A stretch of DNA of 64,000 nt from Ilyonectria destructans (GCA_020740775.1 JAHEWK010000004.1:62001-126000); one strand, 5' to 3'; shown: positions 44,756 to 58,069, numbered from the stretch's first letter. A program made the numbers and translations. The notes: generated by a model from the sequence alone, not told the origin.

Positions 44756-47392
44756 CCATCACCGCCTGCCGAATAAGGGATCGCACTTACGATTTTAATT
44801 TCCCAATTAGAAAGTATTAATAAACTATATAATATCCTTTATTAAAGACTCTAATAACTATATTATTACTTAAAGATAATCTATTACTTATATAGCAGTA
44901 GGTTACCTCTTTTAATTTAATACTGCTATCTTTAATATTTTAGCTGACTCTCCTTATAGCCCTCTATAACTATAGTATCTACCTATAATATAGGGTTCTA
45001 TATAAAAGACTTAGGACTATTAGTCTTAATTAAAGGGAGTAAGTCCTCTAAAAGAGGCTAACTTCCAGCTGAAGGGAAATAATATAGATACTCTTTTAAT
45101 TTAGAATAAAATACTTATTAAGATAATAGTAGAGTATTAAAGTACTTAAAGCTGAATAGTAGCCTCTATATTTTAATCTATAATATAGCTAATTATTAGG
45201 TAGTTTGAAATTATATATTTACTTATAAAATAATAGGCTATTATATTATACCTTATATAGCTACTAGCTATATTTATATTGTTTTATCTTAAATAATCCC
45301 TTAAATAGTTTATAATAATATATTAAGATTATTAGTTTATAAGTTAGATTCTTAATATTATAACTACCTTATTAATATTAATATTACTAATTCTAACTGT
45401 AATACTAGCTATAATACCAGCTACAACTATATTACTGGCAGTAGGATTATTAGAGCAGTATTTTATAGCTGCCTTCTTTAAGAAATAATTATAGAATTAT
45501 AAATTTATTAATATAAATTAAATTAAATTTAAATCTTTAGTAAATATATAGAGAATTAGATTAGAAATACTTATAAGATTAATATAAAAAACCTACTAGT
45601 TATTAAACTAGAAAATATTAAGATTTTATAAAATAATAACTTTTTTATTTCTTTTAATACTATTAATCCTAAGATAATTATTATAAATAGTATACTTATA
45701 GAGTAAATTATATTAATTATTAAAAATACTACTATAGATTCTAATTAAGCAGTTAATAGAATATAGCTTAAATTCTTTAGCTATAAGATACTGCTAATAT
45801 ATAAGAATAAGCTCTTTTTATAATATTTTTTTAGCTATATTAATTAATAACTTATATTAGTATTTATTATAAATATAGTAAGCTTTATAGTTAATTTCTT
45901 CTTTAAATCTTTTATTAAGAAGTTTCTTTTAGAGCTTTAGGGTATAGAATAGCTAATAGAGAGTCTATAAGGTATTTTAAAGAAGGAACTTTATATTAAT
46001 ATAAAGTAATTTATAGAGTAAAGTTATAGTATATCTATAGTTATAATAATACTTAGTATATATATAAGCTTACTATATATAAAGGGGGATTTAGATATCT
46101 TTAAAATAGAAATTAAAATTAAAAAGAGCAGTTAGTAAAGTAGAAAGAAAAAAAAAGCAGTATATATATTCTTAGTAAGTAAAATCTACTATAAGCTCTC
46201 TCTATTACTTATTATACTCTTCTACTATTACTATATATATAATAGCCTTCTATATCTTACTGAAGTTTACTATACTTAAAGACTTACTGCTCTATATAGA
46301 CTGCTATATAGACTGCTCAGTAAGCTACTAAATAAAATCCTCAGTGGAACTATTATTATTAGAAATAAAATCTTAAAGATATAAGTTACTTTTTTTTTAA
46401 GCTAATTCAGTATTCTTTAGTAGCCTTTAGGATATTTTTCCTAATATACTAAATATATAGCTGCTTCTAAATATTAGAAAAAACTGAATTTATATCTATA
46501 TAAGCTGTAGCAGTAAAATTAATAATAATATACAGTGGTATATAGAGATAAAAGGTATCCTTAGGTATCTTATAAGTATTAAAAAGTAGCTTAAATTACT
46601 TCTTTAAGTAGTAAAAAGCTTAGGTAAAAAAAGATATACTTTCTAAAGGGGTAAAACTATAGATAATAAAAAAGATTAATTCTATAGATATAATACTATT
46701 AATCTGAAGTAGCTTAAGGCTAAAGCAGTTAGTATTATATATAGTATTAAATATTATAATATAAGAAAATTAAAATTATATCTTAAAGTTATAATTAATA
46801 TTAATAAGCTGATATTATAGTCTATTATTATTATTAAGAACTTTAATATAATAGAAGCTATTTTTATTAAGCTTTTTAATTATAGCTTATATTAGTATAA
46901 GGTATTTAATAGCTCTTTTTTATATAGATTTTTAGATATTATAGATATTCTATAGAGTTATAAGAATATTTAGATTACTTATATATAGTAATATCTTTAT
47001 TACTCTTACTATTAGCTTTAAATTAGAAGATTAAAATTAAATTATATTAATTTAGTCTAGCTATAAGATATAATATTCTGGAAATTTATCTGGAATATTA
47101 GAGAGATAATTATATTTACTATAAAGAATACTAATAATCTATTAGTTTTTAAGAGTCTTTTTCTATACTAGCTTAAGCTTAAAAAGGCAGTCTATCTTCT
47201 AGATTAAAAGCTTTTTAAATTCAGTTAACCTTAAGATAAAAAAGCAGCTTCTATAGATATAGATAAACTTATATTAATAAGGCTTACTATCTTAGTAGTT
47301 ATTCAGCCTGCTATAGACTACAGTATAGCCCTACTCTCTTCTGTTAGCCTATATAGCAGAAAAAGCAGCCTTATAGATTGGGTATATACCTA

Positions 47393-47690
47393 TTATAGGG
47401 GGGGGGTATCAGCTCCTTCCGCCATACCGGCTGTATTAGTTGTGACGGCATAGATAACAATAACAGCGAGGCTGACAGCAAGGCTGATAGCGACAGCGAG
47501 GATGAGGGGGGCAGCAGCTGGGCTGATGGAGACGGCGGTGGTGATGATGCTAGCTATAAAGGCAACAGTGAGGGCAATCGTAGGGGAGACTAAGGCCGGT
47601 GTGAAGGCGGCGCTGGCGAGGCTTCTGGGGTTATTGTAATATACGCCGGAAGGCATATAGTTGCAAAGTTGCGATATCATCTTATTGTTA
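47393..47690. other. G+C-rich island inside the A+T-rich element
   Basis: A sharp compositional island between RIP-saturated sequence and the 5' LTR. On the plus strand one frame is acidic and Ser-rich (NNNSEADSKADSDSEDEGG, then DGDGGGDDASYKGN), like the acidic tail of a transposase or other nuclear protein. On the minus strand a 95-codon frame is Ala/Val/Ile-rich and probably only the shadow of it. Many CpA sites here are unmutated. Confidence 0.5.
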
Positions 47691-47752
47691 AAGCTAGCTT
47701 AGTCTTAGGGGTAATAGCAGAAAGCTGAAAAGGGAAAGAACTGTAGGTATAT

Positions 47753-48127
47753 TGTTACGGCCCAGGTTGGGACCAGGCGGTTACAACCGGCAGAACCATA
47801 TCGTACCCACTTTTTCCGTCTAACTACACGAGGAGCGTTACACTAAGGATTGTGCCTACGATCCTGGATCGTTACGATCCTAGGATTGCTACGATCTAAT
47901 GCTCTATATGATCTACGAATTATCATCTAGTATATAGATACAGTCATTTAGCACTTTTATAGAGATAGTCTTACCAGCTATTAATATATTTAGTTATATT
48001 AAATCTATTATTCTACTATTATCAGACTGTAATCTATATTGCTTACTATAATATTCTAATCTACTTGATTATAAATACTATACTACTGGACTTACTCTAT
48101 ACCTCTAGGTTAGATCCGACTGTTATA
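47753..48127 (+). repeat. 5' LTR of the gypsy element
   Basis: Starts TGTTACGGCCCAGG; its end, GACTGTTATA, corresponds to GACTGTTACA in the 3' copy. The same length as the 3' LTR (375 bp). Differences between the two are almost all C/T or G/A. Its outer half is better preserved than its inner half. Confidence 0.92.
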
Positions 48128-48190
48128 TATTGATAGCTCTTATTCAGTATATTACTATATCGACCTAAGTAATATCTCGAATAAGCTAGA

Positions 48191-49400
48191 ATGGCTCCTG
48201 CAACTCTAAGTACCTCGTCTGAAATTGGAAAAAATTCTATTACTCTACCTAAGGTTGACCCTATTGATGATATTAATATGGAAAAATCTGAATCTGACTT
48301 CAATAATAAAGAGGTCACTCAGAAAGATCTTAAGAAACTCTAAAAGCAAAATAATTACCTTAGAGCTAAGTTTAATAAACTTACTGATATTACCAATAGA
48401 AAAGATAAGGAGAAAGATAATAAGATTAACTAACTGCTGGAGAAAATAAACCAGCTTATAGATTGTAATAAGTAACTTAATAGAGACCTTATCTAATAAG
48501 AATTACTCTACTGTAATTATATTATCTATCTTAACTCTCTTATAGCAAAAGGAAGAGATATAGAAGAAATCCTTAAATTAAAATAACCCAAACTATTCGA
48601 TAGAGCAGCTATCAGTCTCTAAGGATTCCTTATATAAGTTAGAGTATTCTAAAGCTACTACTCTATATAGTTTGCTAGAGAAGAAGCTAAAATCTATTAT
48701 ACTATAGGGCTTCTTAAAGAAAAAGCACTCTAATAGTTTAAACCAGTTATAAGAGACTACCTTAATAATCCTTATTATATATAAAAAGATAAAACCAGGA
48801 CTATCTATACCAGCTATAAAGTATTTAAGAAAGAACTTTAAGATATATTTAGCCTTATTGACGAAAAATAAGCAGTAGAAATATAACTTTAGAAACTCTC
48901 TTAGAAAGCCTTAGCATCTAGCTATACAGCTAAATTCTATAATAGTACCTTATATCTAAATTGGGAAGAAGAAGTATATATAGCAGCCTACTATAGAGGG
49001 CTTAAATTAGAGGTTAAAGATATAATAGTTAGGTATAAGCTAACTATATTTAATATCTTTATTACCCTCTCTATAGAAATTAATAACTAATAGTTCAAAA
49101 GATAATAAGAAAAAAAGACTGAAAAGTTGGGAGGAATAACCTATATACTATCTTAAAAAGACAAGAGGAATAACACTAACTACAGCAAGAAACGATAAGA
49201 TAATACCTCCTATAGAATAGTATCAGGACCTATAGAATTAGAAGCTGTATAGAAGGACTATTTAAAGGTTAAGTGCTGGAACTGCAGAAAGATAGGCTAC
49301 TTTAAAAGTAAGTATTATACCTTAAAATCCAACTAAAAATATAAGCCTATACCAGAAGGTAAGTATATATAATTTACTAACTACTAGCACTCTAATAATA
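48191..49400 (+). pseudogene. gag region of the gypsy element
   Basis: The frame opens with MAPATLSTSSEIGKNSI and breaks at a TAA near 48342. A coiled, Lys/Asn-rich capsid-like stretch follows with many stops. Near 49273-49320 a CCHC knuckle is recognisable with its His and last Cys replaced by Tyr, as C-to-T/G-to-A mutation would produce. Confidence 0.7.
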
Positions 49401-51149
49401 ATAAACCTCAAATTGCTATTCAATCTAAGATTATTGCTATAATCTGAAGCAGTTATAATAAAGAGTTTAATAGAGTCTATAAGAATAATATAAACTGGGA
49501 AGAAGAATACCTTAACGGTATACTTATCCTTAAATTATATATCTAAAGAACCACTAAAGCAATTAAAAATAATACAGTAGAGAAGGTATAAAAATAAGCT
49601 ATATAGTATAGAAAAATAGATACTAAGAGAAAGAATAAGCAAAATACCAGACTGAAAAAGAAAAGATAAAGTTACTAGAGGAATAAGCCCATCTGGAAAC
49701 TAGTCCTAAAAGATTATAATACCACCCTAAATACCCTTAACAAAACATCCTGTATTATAGCTATAGTATAAAGAGGAGATACTATCTCAGATAGATAGCT
49801 TAGACCTATTATACCACCCCCAACTGATAGGGAATAAGAAGTAAAGATATCTAAAAAGCAGGAGGAAAAGAACGAGCTCTGCTGATATTTCTATACTAGG
49901 GAAGAAGGTACCCTCTGGGTATATACAGAATAAGAAATAAGACTAATAAGAAAGCTAGAACTTATAGTAGCCGACTAAGATATTATTGCCCCTGCTGATA
50001 AATACTTAGAAATAGAGGATAAATAAGACTCTAGACCCAGCTATAAAGAATACTAAAGGTATAATAACCTTAAGAATTAAATATAGAAGAACCCTATAGA
50101 GATGTATAATAACCTTATAAATAAACGATAAATACCTACTGCAACTAAATCTGTCTATATTTACACCTATAATATATAACTAGGCTGCAACCTATATTAT
50201 ATAACCCTAAAGGAATAAGAAGATAATAACCTAAGGATAGCAGTAGTACACCCCAACTATAAGGAAATCTTATAGATATTATATATTATCTATAAATACC
50301 CAATATATAAAGAAGATAAAATCTATTATAACTGTTTTTTTATATAAACTAATAATACCTCTATTTAGAATCTATACTTACAGAACGAACTTAAGTACTT
50401 TTAAATTACTAAATAGTATATAGAAATAGATATTATATAACTGGAAGATAAAGGAGACCTTTTCCCACCAGAATATATAAATCTAAATAGTACTATTAAA
50501 GACTGTAAAACTAAAGAATACTATATATATAAATAATAGAAGATAAGAGAATAATATAAATATAAAGAAGAAGATATTACTAAGTGTATTATAATAAGAG
50601 TACTATAATATAATAAACCAGACTGTACTAAATATAGCTGGAAAAACCGAGATAAGTTCTAATATATTAAGTTCCTAATCTACTGGAATTATAACTTCTT
50701 AAATTACTGAGAAATAAGTAGTTTCAATTAAGCCTAAAGAAGCAAGATAGAAGATTGGGAATATAGAGGGATAACCCCTAAATATAACAACAAAAAACCC
50801 ATCTGGAATATCTAATCTTACTCAGTATAAAATATAATAACCTATAATAAGCCTGGATACTCTAAGTACGGCATAAAGGTATAAGAAATTAATATATATA
50901 TTAGATAGATATATAATAAGGGATTTAACTTTCTAACTTAAATTGGAATAAATTAAGCAGACTAAGTCTAATACTAATAGATTAGGAATAGCTGTAATAA
51001 ATATTCCGAGATAGAATATTCAGCTGACAGCTACCCTATAAAAAACAATATATACCACCTATAGAGGAGTAATAAACAGACGATACCTATAAGGAAGAAC
51101 TACCTCTAATAAAAGCTCTATATATAATAGAATTAATAAAGAAAAGAAA

Positions 51150-54100
51150 GATACTTAAATTATAAGTATAAGTTAAGGGAGTATAGCTTACTGTATTAGT
51201 AGATAGTAAAGCTAAAGCTATATATATCGATCTGTCAGTAGTTAATAGACTGAAGCTACTATAGAAAGATAAGAAGAACTCCTATATAGTATATAACCTT
51301 AAAGGCAATAACTTTAAATATAATAATAGATAGATAACTTAATAGGTTAATTACCTAAAGATATTTATTAATAGATAAAATTAAAGAGTTACCCTTAATA
51401 TTATACTAATAAAGTATTATAATATTATTCTTAGGTATCTATAGCTGATAAAATACAACCTACAATTCAACTGGAGAACTGGCTAGATATATATCGATTA
51501 TAATAATATACTCTCTAGTAAAAATAATAGTAACTTAAAAGATAAGAGATTTCTAATTCTAACTCCTAAAGATAGTAAGAGTAAGAATTTATATAAGAAT
51601 ATAATAGATACCTTAATACTACTAAAAGAAACATAATATAAACACCAGAAAGATAAAAGAATATAACTTTAAAAAATAATTAGATATCTTTAATAATAGT
51701 TTATACAGATAAATAAGAATCTTAAGAATTATAAGAAAATACCTAAAGAAGAATAACTTAAGAATATACTAGTATAATACTATATCTATAAAAAACTCTT
51801 TGCGGAAGAACTTAAGATAGAACTACCTGAATTTAGTTAATAGAACTATAAAATTATACTAAAAGATAGAATAACACCTATATTTTATAAAATCTTTAAT
51901 CTTAATAAAATATAATTTAGTATACTTAAAGAATATATTGAAGATATACTATAGAAAGAATATATTAGAATCTCTAAGTTATCAGCTAGATATCCAGTTA
52001 TATTTATTTCTAAAAAGAATAGTAAGCTCTAACTTATTATAGACTACTGATAATTAAACAATATTATACTTAAAGATTAAACTCTATTACCTCTTATTAT
52101 AGAGCTTAAGGACTGACTCTATAGTAAAAAGGTATTTATAGCACTAAATCTAAAGGGAGTATATAATCTTATCTGTATTAAAAAAGGATATAAATAGAAA
52201 ACTGCCTTTTAAATTAAGTTTAGACTTTATAAATATCTTATTATACTCTTTAGACTTATAAATATACTAGCTATATTTTAATAAATAATTAATAATATAC
52301 TATATAAGTATCTAAATATATTTATTATATACTATCTAGATAATATCCTAATCTTTTCTAACTTAGAAGAAGAATATATAGAATATATCTATAAGGTACT
52401 ATAAGCGCTTTAAGATATAAACCTACTAGTTAAACTAAAGAAGAGTAACTTCTACACTTTAAAAGTGGAGTTTCTTAGATATATTATCTTATATAATAAA
52501 ATTAGAATAAATCTAAAGAAAATTACTGCAGTCAGTAAATAGCTAAAACTAATAAATATTAAGGAAGTATAATTATTCCTTAAATTTACTAATTACTACT
52601 AAAGGTTCCTTAAAGACTTTAGTAGCTATACTATACTACTTACTGAACTTACTAGAAAAGGAGTAAACTTCAGATAGAATACTGCTATAAAGAAAGTATT
52701 TAATACTATTAAAAACCTTATTTTAAGTAAATCTATATTAGCTACCTTTAATTTAAAATAAGAAATCAAACTTAAGATAGACTTATTAAACTTTATATAA
52801 GGCACTCAGATTAATTAAAGGGATAATAACAGACTATTATACCCTATTGTTTTTTTCTCTTATAAAATATATAGCACTAAACTTAACTACTTTATCTATA
52901 ATAAAGAATTCCTTACAATTATTAACTTATTTAAAGAATTCCAATACTACCTCCTAGAAAGTAAATATAAGATTAAGGTCTATATAGACTATAAGAATAT
53001 TATACACTTTATAACTACCTAGGAACTTAGCAGATAATAACTATAATATGCTGAATACCTCTTAGAATTTAACTATATAATTATCTATAGAAAAGAATTA
53101 GAAAATAGATAAGCTGATACTATCAGTTAATAATATAATTTCAATACCAGTAAAACTAAGATTAATAAATAACTTCTATACTTTATACCTAAAGGATACC
53201 TTAAATAGAAGTTTATTATAATAGCAACCTAGATATAGATACCAGAAGAATTAATAAAGCTTCTTATATAACCTAAATAGAGCTTTAAGAATTAAATGTA
53301 TAATATTAACTCTAGACTACAGAAGATTCAGTGGTATAACAGTAAAATTATACCTATAGGATTATAATAGTTATATATAATATCCTACTATTATAGAGGA
53401 AATTACTATAGAAACTTCTAGTTGTTAGTAAGAAAGCTTAACTAGTACTTCTACAGAAATATTGTGGATATATATATAAGCTATATAGGAATATATAAGA
53501 AATACCTATAATATATCCTCAGAAAATATATATATATATATAAAGGAGGAATGGAATATAAAGATTGCAAACCCAGCCGACTAAAACAACCTAAATACTA
53601 TAAGTTCGACTGAGTAATAGAAATACCATACTGGACCCTTATAGCAATATATATAGTAGAATAAAAAAACCTACTACTTAAATAAATTCAGGAGTATAAT
53701 AATATACTACCTAAAGAAGAATATATAAATAAATAATAGGTTCCTAAAGAACTACAGTACCAGCTTATATAAGAAATTTATAAATACCTATTATATAGAT
53801 ATTAGGAAGTTAATAAAACCCTTAAATAAGTCAGAATAATATATTAATTTCCTAAGATAAAGAAAGTTATATAAGAAATCACTAAATAATACCTACTTTA
53901 TAATAAAACTAAGGCCTAATACTATAAACTATATAGAAAACTGTAACTTCTATTAGTTGCTAAGTAACTATAGGATTCTATTACTATAGATTTTATTACT
54001 AAATTACTTCTATTAGAAGATTCTATAACTGGAGTTATATATAATAGTATTCTTATTATTATAGATAGACTTATGAAATTTTCCTATTTTATATCCTATT

Positions 54101-55030
54101 AGGAATTAATAGATATAGAGCAGTTTGCCTATATCTTCCTGAGATATATTGTTAGTATTTATAGGCTACTCTTAGAGATTCTCTCCGATAGAGGACCCCT
54201 ATTTACTTTTAAGTTTTAATAAATATTAATAGACTATTTAGAACTAAACTATTAACTTATAATAGTATACTGAGTATAAGTTAACAGATAAATAGAATAG
54301 ATAAACTAAATACTGAAATAGTACCTTTAATATTATATTAACTATAAATAGAATAACTAAATTAAGAAGCTTCTAACTGTATAGCTAAGCTATAATACTG
54401 CAGTAAATAAAAGTATAAAGATTACTTCAGTATATACTAACTTTAGATTTACCCCTAATACCTACTGTATAGATAGAGATAGAAAGATTATCCCTAAAGC
54501 TATTCTTATAATAGAAAATTTAAAAAATCTATATAAAGAAATAAAAATTAAACTTGAATTTATTAGAAACTAGATGAGAAAATATTACAATAAAAAACAG
54601 ATAAAGAGATTATCCTTTTAGAAGGGAGATATAGTCCTCCTTACTATAAAAAACATCGAAATAAAATAATAAAATAAAAAACTGAACTATAAATATATCG
54701 GCCCCTATAAAATTCTCGAAAAAATCTCAGAAAATAACTACTATTTAGACTTATCACTAAAAGTCAGACTTTATTCTATCTTCTATATCTTACTTCTTAA
54801 GAGTACGGAAGGTAATATTATAGCTAAATTTAGCAATAAATATAAAATAGAGGTTAAAGGCCCTAAGGAATATAAGGTTAAGAAGATTCTTAAGATATAA
54901 ATAGTTAATAATAAAACTGAGTATCTTATTAAGTGGAAAAACTACCCTAAGAGCGATAATTAATAGAAACCAGCTAAAAACCTTATCTATATATAATACC
55001 TCCTAAAGAAGTTCTATTAGAATTACCAGA
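51150..55030 (+). pseudogene. pol region of the gypsy element (PR-RT-RNaseH-IN-chromodomain)
   Basis: Protease DSG appears as DSK near 51199. Reverse transcriptase spans about 51930-52560, with the active-site YLDD changed to YLDN near 52333. RNase H-like sequence follows to about 53150. Integrase covers about 53750-54700, with the second catalytic Asp in LSDRGPLFT near 54185. At about 54895-55010, TEYLIKWKNYPKSDN marks the chromodomain-like tail. Dozens of nonsense changes break all of it. Confidence 0.8.
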
Positions 55031-55766
55031 AGAAGATAAAAAAAGATTAATTAGCAAAGGACTAGCATTTATAAAGTTATCGCTCAGATTGATAGTAGAC
55101 CAGTTAAATTTATTCGGAATACCTTAAACCTAAAGGTCCTAAATAAGATAATACTTATAACTATCCAGTATACCTAAGAGCTTATTCTCTTCCTCTAGCT
55201 TCTATAAACCCCAACAAATAGCTTTGGAATGCTGCTTGGAGACCTTACTATAAGTCTTATAAATATACAATAAATAACTAGCTGCAGCAGCTATTTCCAC
55301 CTGTAAATAAGCTATCTACTTGAAAATCTCTAATAAAGCCTTACTTGTTTAATCTTTATCTGCTTTTAGAAGCTTCTCCTATAATAAAAGACAGTTTACT
55401 ACTAAAAGTTAGAATACCTTACTAGGAAAAACTACAGATAGAAGACCTATATAAGGATACTACTTTTATACTATTATAACTGCAACTATAGTATATATAC
55501 TTACTGTAATAAGTAGAAGTATCAGCTATAATATATAACTTTTTATTTCAAAAATAATAAGTATAAGGTATATCTATAAGAGCCCCATTAAACTTAATAT
55601 TAGCCGCTAAGAAAAGCTTCTTAATTATTTTTCGTAATAAATACTTTTTAACTCTACCTAATATTATATTAGCAGAATATTATAGATATTTAAAAGATTA
55701 AGTTAGACTAACTAAAAAGAAGAATAGAAAAAGGCCTATTTATACAGCCTTAAGGATAAGACTACC

Positions 55767-56156
55767 AGAGGGGAGATATTATATTACAGCCCAGGTTGGG
55801 ACCAGGCGGTTACAACCGGCAGAACTATATTATACCTACTTTTTCCGTCTAACTATACAAGGAGCATTACACTAAGGATTATACCTACAATTCTGGATCG
55901 TTACGATCCTAGGATTGCTACGATCTAATACTTTATACAATCTACAAATTATTACCTAGTATATAGATACAGTTATTTAGCACTTTCATAGAGATAGCCT
56001 TACCAGCTATCAACACACTTGATTATATTGAATCTACTATTCTACTATTACCAGACTGTGACCTATATTGCTCACTATAACGTCCTAATCCACTCGATTA
56101 TAAACACTATGCTACCGGACCTACCCTATACCTCTAGGTTAGACCCGACTGTTACA
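55767..56156 (+). repeat. Polypurine tract and 3' LTR
   Basis: AGAGGGGAGATA (about 55767-55779) is the polypurine tract. The LTR follows at 55782-56156; its first TG is mutated to TA, and it ends CTGTTACA. The outer half (from about 55980) retains many C residues that are T in the 5' LTR. Confidence 0.88.
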
Positions 56157-56216
56157 TATATAATATCTTAGTTAGTTATCATATTAAAATCTTATACCTC
56201 TCGTCTAGCTGCATTA

Positions 56217-56301
56217 CTAGCGTTCAGCCTTGCCTCCTTAGGCTAGGCACACGGGGAGCCTAAGTTTTCACACGGGGACCCGAAGCGTACTCGTGCCGGA
56301 G
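56217..56301 (-). repeat. Right terminal inverted repeat and 9-bp duplication of the Mutator-like element
   Basis: The inverted repeat spans 56217-56292, and the second GTGCCGGAG spans 56293-56301. Joining 44680 to 56302 gives the uninterrupted pre-insertion site. Confidence 0.88.
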
Positions 56302-56487
56302 AGGCTAAGTATGCATGATCTGAAAACAAGAAAGATATCCGATGATGCGGGACATCTTTCGGTGTAACTTTGATATCCTTCCGGACACAGTATGGGCTAG
56401 ATAGGGAATGTCGGGTAACCCGCGAAAATGATCTTATATAACAATATCAGCAGGCGAGTTTCGTTGGCCTCCTCAAATCGGTTTCTC

Positions 56488-57589
56488 ATGACCGAAATGT
56501 CGTCTTTTACTCGTCTTATCCGCTTTGAATGCGAAGAAGACAGTCGGCCCTATCTGGCCGACTTTGGGCCAGACATTCATGATCTGCCTGTACCAGGAAC
56601 AAAGTTGCGTGCGTTCAGCTCCATCGACGAGCTCATTAAGAAGAAAGAGGAAAGACTGTGACTCTGCGGCGGGCATGTCCTCACACATCGATGACTGTCA
56701 AAGCACATGATCTAAACGTCACCTGCAGATTCTGGCACCTCTCCCCGAGAAGGGGTTCCGATATACTGTGTAGGCCTCAACTTTCGCAGCCACGCAAAGG
56801 AAGCAGACGTATGAATGCCTCGGTTAGATTCATCTGCAAGGCTTGACACCAGACAACAAACAGCTCTCGATTCCGCCTTATCCTCCACTGTGGACAAAGC
56901 CAGCGGCGGCCATAGCACACCCCTCGGAAGACATTCCGGTCAATGACTTCTGTGCCAAAAGTCTGTTAGACTATGAAGCGAGTATTCCTGCTGCCGCCGC
57001 TCTCCCTCGCAAGAACTCATTTATTGATCCCCGAATTCGAACTGTAGGGCGAATTGGTGTTCATCACCTCCAAAGAGTGCCGTGATGTGTCACCCAAAGA
57101 TGCCAAGGGCTACATTCTTGGGTACACCGTTGGGAATGATTTGTCTTGTCGATTATTCCAGCCCCCAAAAAACGCAGGAGGTCAGTTTTTCTTTGCCAAG
57201 GCCTTCGACAGGTTTGCGCCCATTGGCCCTACGTTGATCAGCCTGGAAGTATTTGACGGCTGCCCATCGTTTACTGTCACCACAAGAGTTAATGGCGAGG
57301 TCCGTCAAATGGCGGACTTGCAAAAAGATATGATATTTTCCCCGGCGGCCGTGCTGAGTCACATGAGCCAAGGTGAGATTGTTCCCAGGCGATCGATCAT
57401 CTGAGCAGAAAAATCAAGCTGATTGCCGTGGCAGGTACCACGATCCCAGCAGGCACAGCAGTCATGACAGGCACAGCTGCGGGAGTGGGCGCATTCCGCA
57501 AACCCAAGCAATTCCTGAAGCACGGCGATATAGTGGAAGTTGAGATGCAGAGGGTCGGGACCTTGACTAACAAGATGAACTTTGAGTAA
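56488..57589 (+). pseudogene. Fumarylacetoacetate hydrolase (FAH) family protein, disrupted
   Basis: FAH-family enzymes cleave C-C bonds of acylpyruvates or decarboxylate oxo-acids with a divalent metal. Segments in order: MTEMSSFTRLIRFECEEDSR (56488), TVTLRR (56655-56672), ILAPLPEKG (56729), VPIYCVGLNFRSHAKEAD, IPPYPPLWTKPAAA, SLLDYE/GELVFITSKECRDVS with the metal-site acids, YILGYTVGNDLSCR, TIPAGTAVMTGTAAGVG, ending at TAA 57589. Introns: 56673-56728, 56809-56863, 56978-57047, 57373-57434. Two 1-nt losses break the frame: near 56650 and in the GGGG run at 56752-56755. Introns 1 and 3 have GC donors (GCATGT, GCGAGT). Otherwise all catalytic segments remain, so inactivation looks recent. Confidence 0.82.
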
Positions 57590-58069
57590 GCGTTCGTCAT
57601 CGACTACCTGCATCCTTGGCAACCAATACTAACCGGGTTCTGCAAGAGTTAAGCTGTCAACTCGTTTAATCCTGTACATCCAACGAGCTGTGATTTATAT
57701 AGTTACTCGGTAGATATAGACCCTCGTCAGGCTTCAGTTTGAGTAGTTTGGTGAACTTTAGCTCGTCCAGGTTTTGTGTCTACGCAGTGAAAAAGATCAT
57801 GATGAAAGCCGGTGATGAATATTTCAAACACTTGTTACCTGGGTCTCACCGGCTTTCGAGTCATCAAAAAGGGCTACTTTGTTTTGGTGCGGTCAGAGAT
57901 GCTCTGTGTCAGATCAATGACACCCATGTCGAACCTTGTGGGGTGGAACATTGGGGATGGAGCCTTCGCCTCTGGACTTTCCTTGATTTCTTTGACATAT
58001 ATCTTGGGACGAAGCCATTGCTGTAAACCCGGGACCAACCTTGTCAAGTAATTTTTATCACCCAACAAA
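57590..58069. other. Intergenic between FAH and OYE relics
   Basis: No supported gene. A 95-codon plus frame (57739-58026) overlaps a minus frame and has no domain. Confidence 0.5.

Larger units (their letters stand above)
47753..56156 (+). mobile_element. Ty3/gypsy chromovirus-type LTR retrotransposon, RIP-inactivated
   Basis: An 8.4-kb element with 375-bp LTRs at both ends and the 5-bp target duplication TATAT at 47748-47752 and 56157-56161. Internal order is gag (ATG at 48191; zinc-knuckle remnant CWNCRKIGYF near 49273-49320), protease remnant (VDSKAKA near 51199), reverse transcriptase, RNase H, integrase and a chromodomain-like segment. This order (RT before IN) and the chromodomain place it with gypsy chromoviruses. 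Every coding region is interrupted by many TAA/TAG/TGA codons at former Gln and Trp positions, and key residues are altered. The element is not able to move by itself. It sits inside a Mutator-like element, so it arrived later. Confidence 0.92.
44681..56292. mobile_element. Mutator-like (MULE, Hop-size) DNA transposon, invaded by a gypsy element
   Basis: Inverted repeats at 44681-44755 and 56217-56292 agree exactly over the outer 37 bp (starting GAGTACGCTTCGGGTCCCCG). They continue with mostly transition differences for about 38 bp more. The 9-bp flanking duplication is perfect. Subtracting the 8.4-kb retrotransposon and its duplicated 5 bp leaves about 3.2 kb, close to the known Fusarium MULE Hop (about 3.3 kb, 9-bp duplications). 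The interior (44760-47390) is A+T-saturated by RIP, and no transposase frame can be read. Superfamily assignment rests on ends and duplication length, not on protein. Confidence 0.78.

Noticed and set aside
44760..47390. Search for a Mutator transposase frame in the element interior
   Set aside because: RIP has left stops every few codons in all frames, and no motif could be read with confidence, so no transposase is annotated.
47393..47680. Minus-strand 95-codon frame rich in Ala/Val/Ile, looking like membrane segments
   Set aside because: It is the complement of an acidic GAN/AGC-codon stretch; hydrophobic composition follows automatically. No start context or family.
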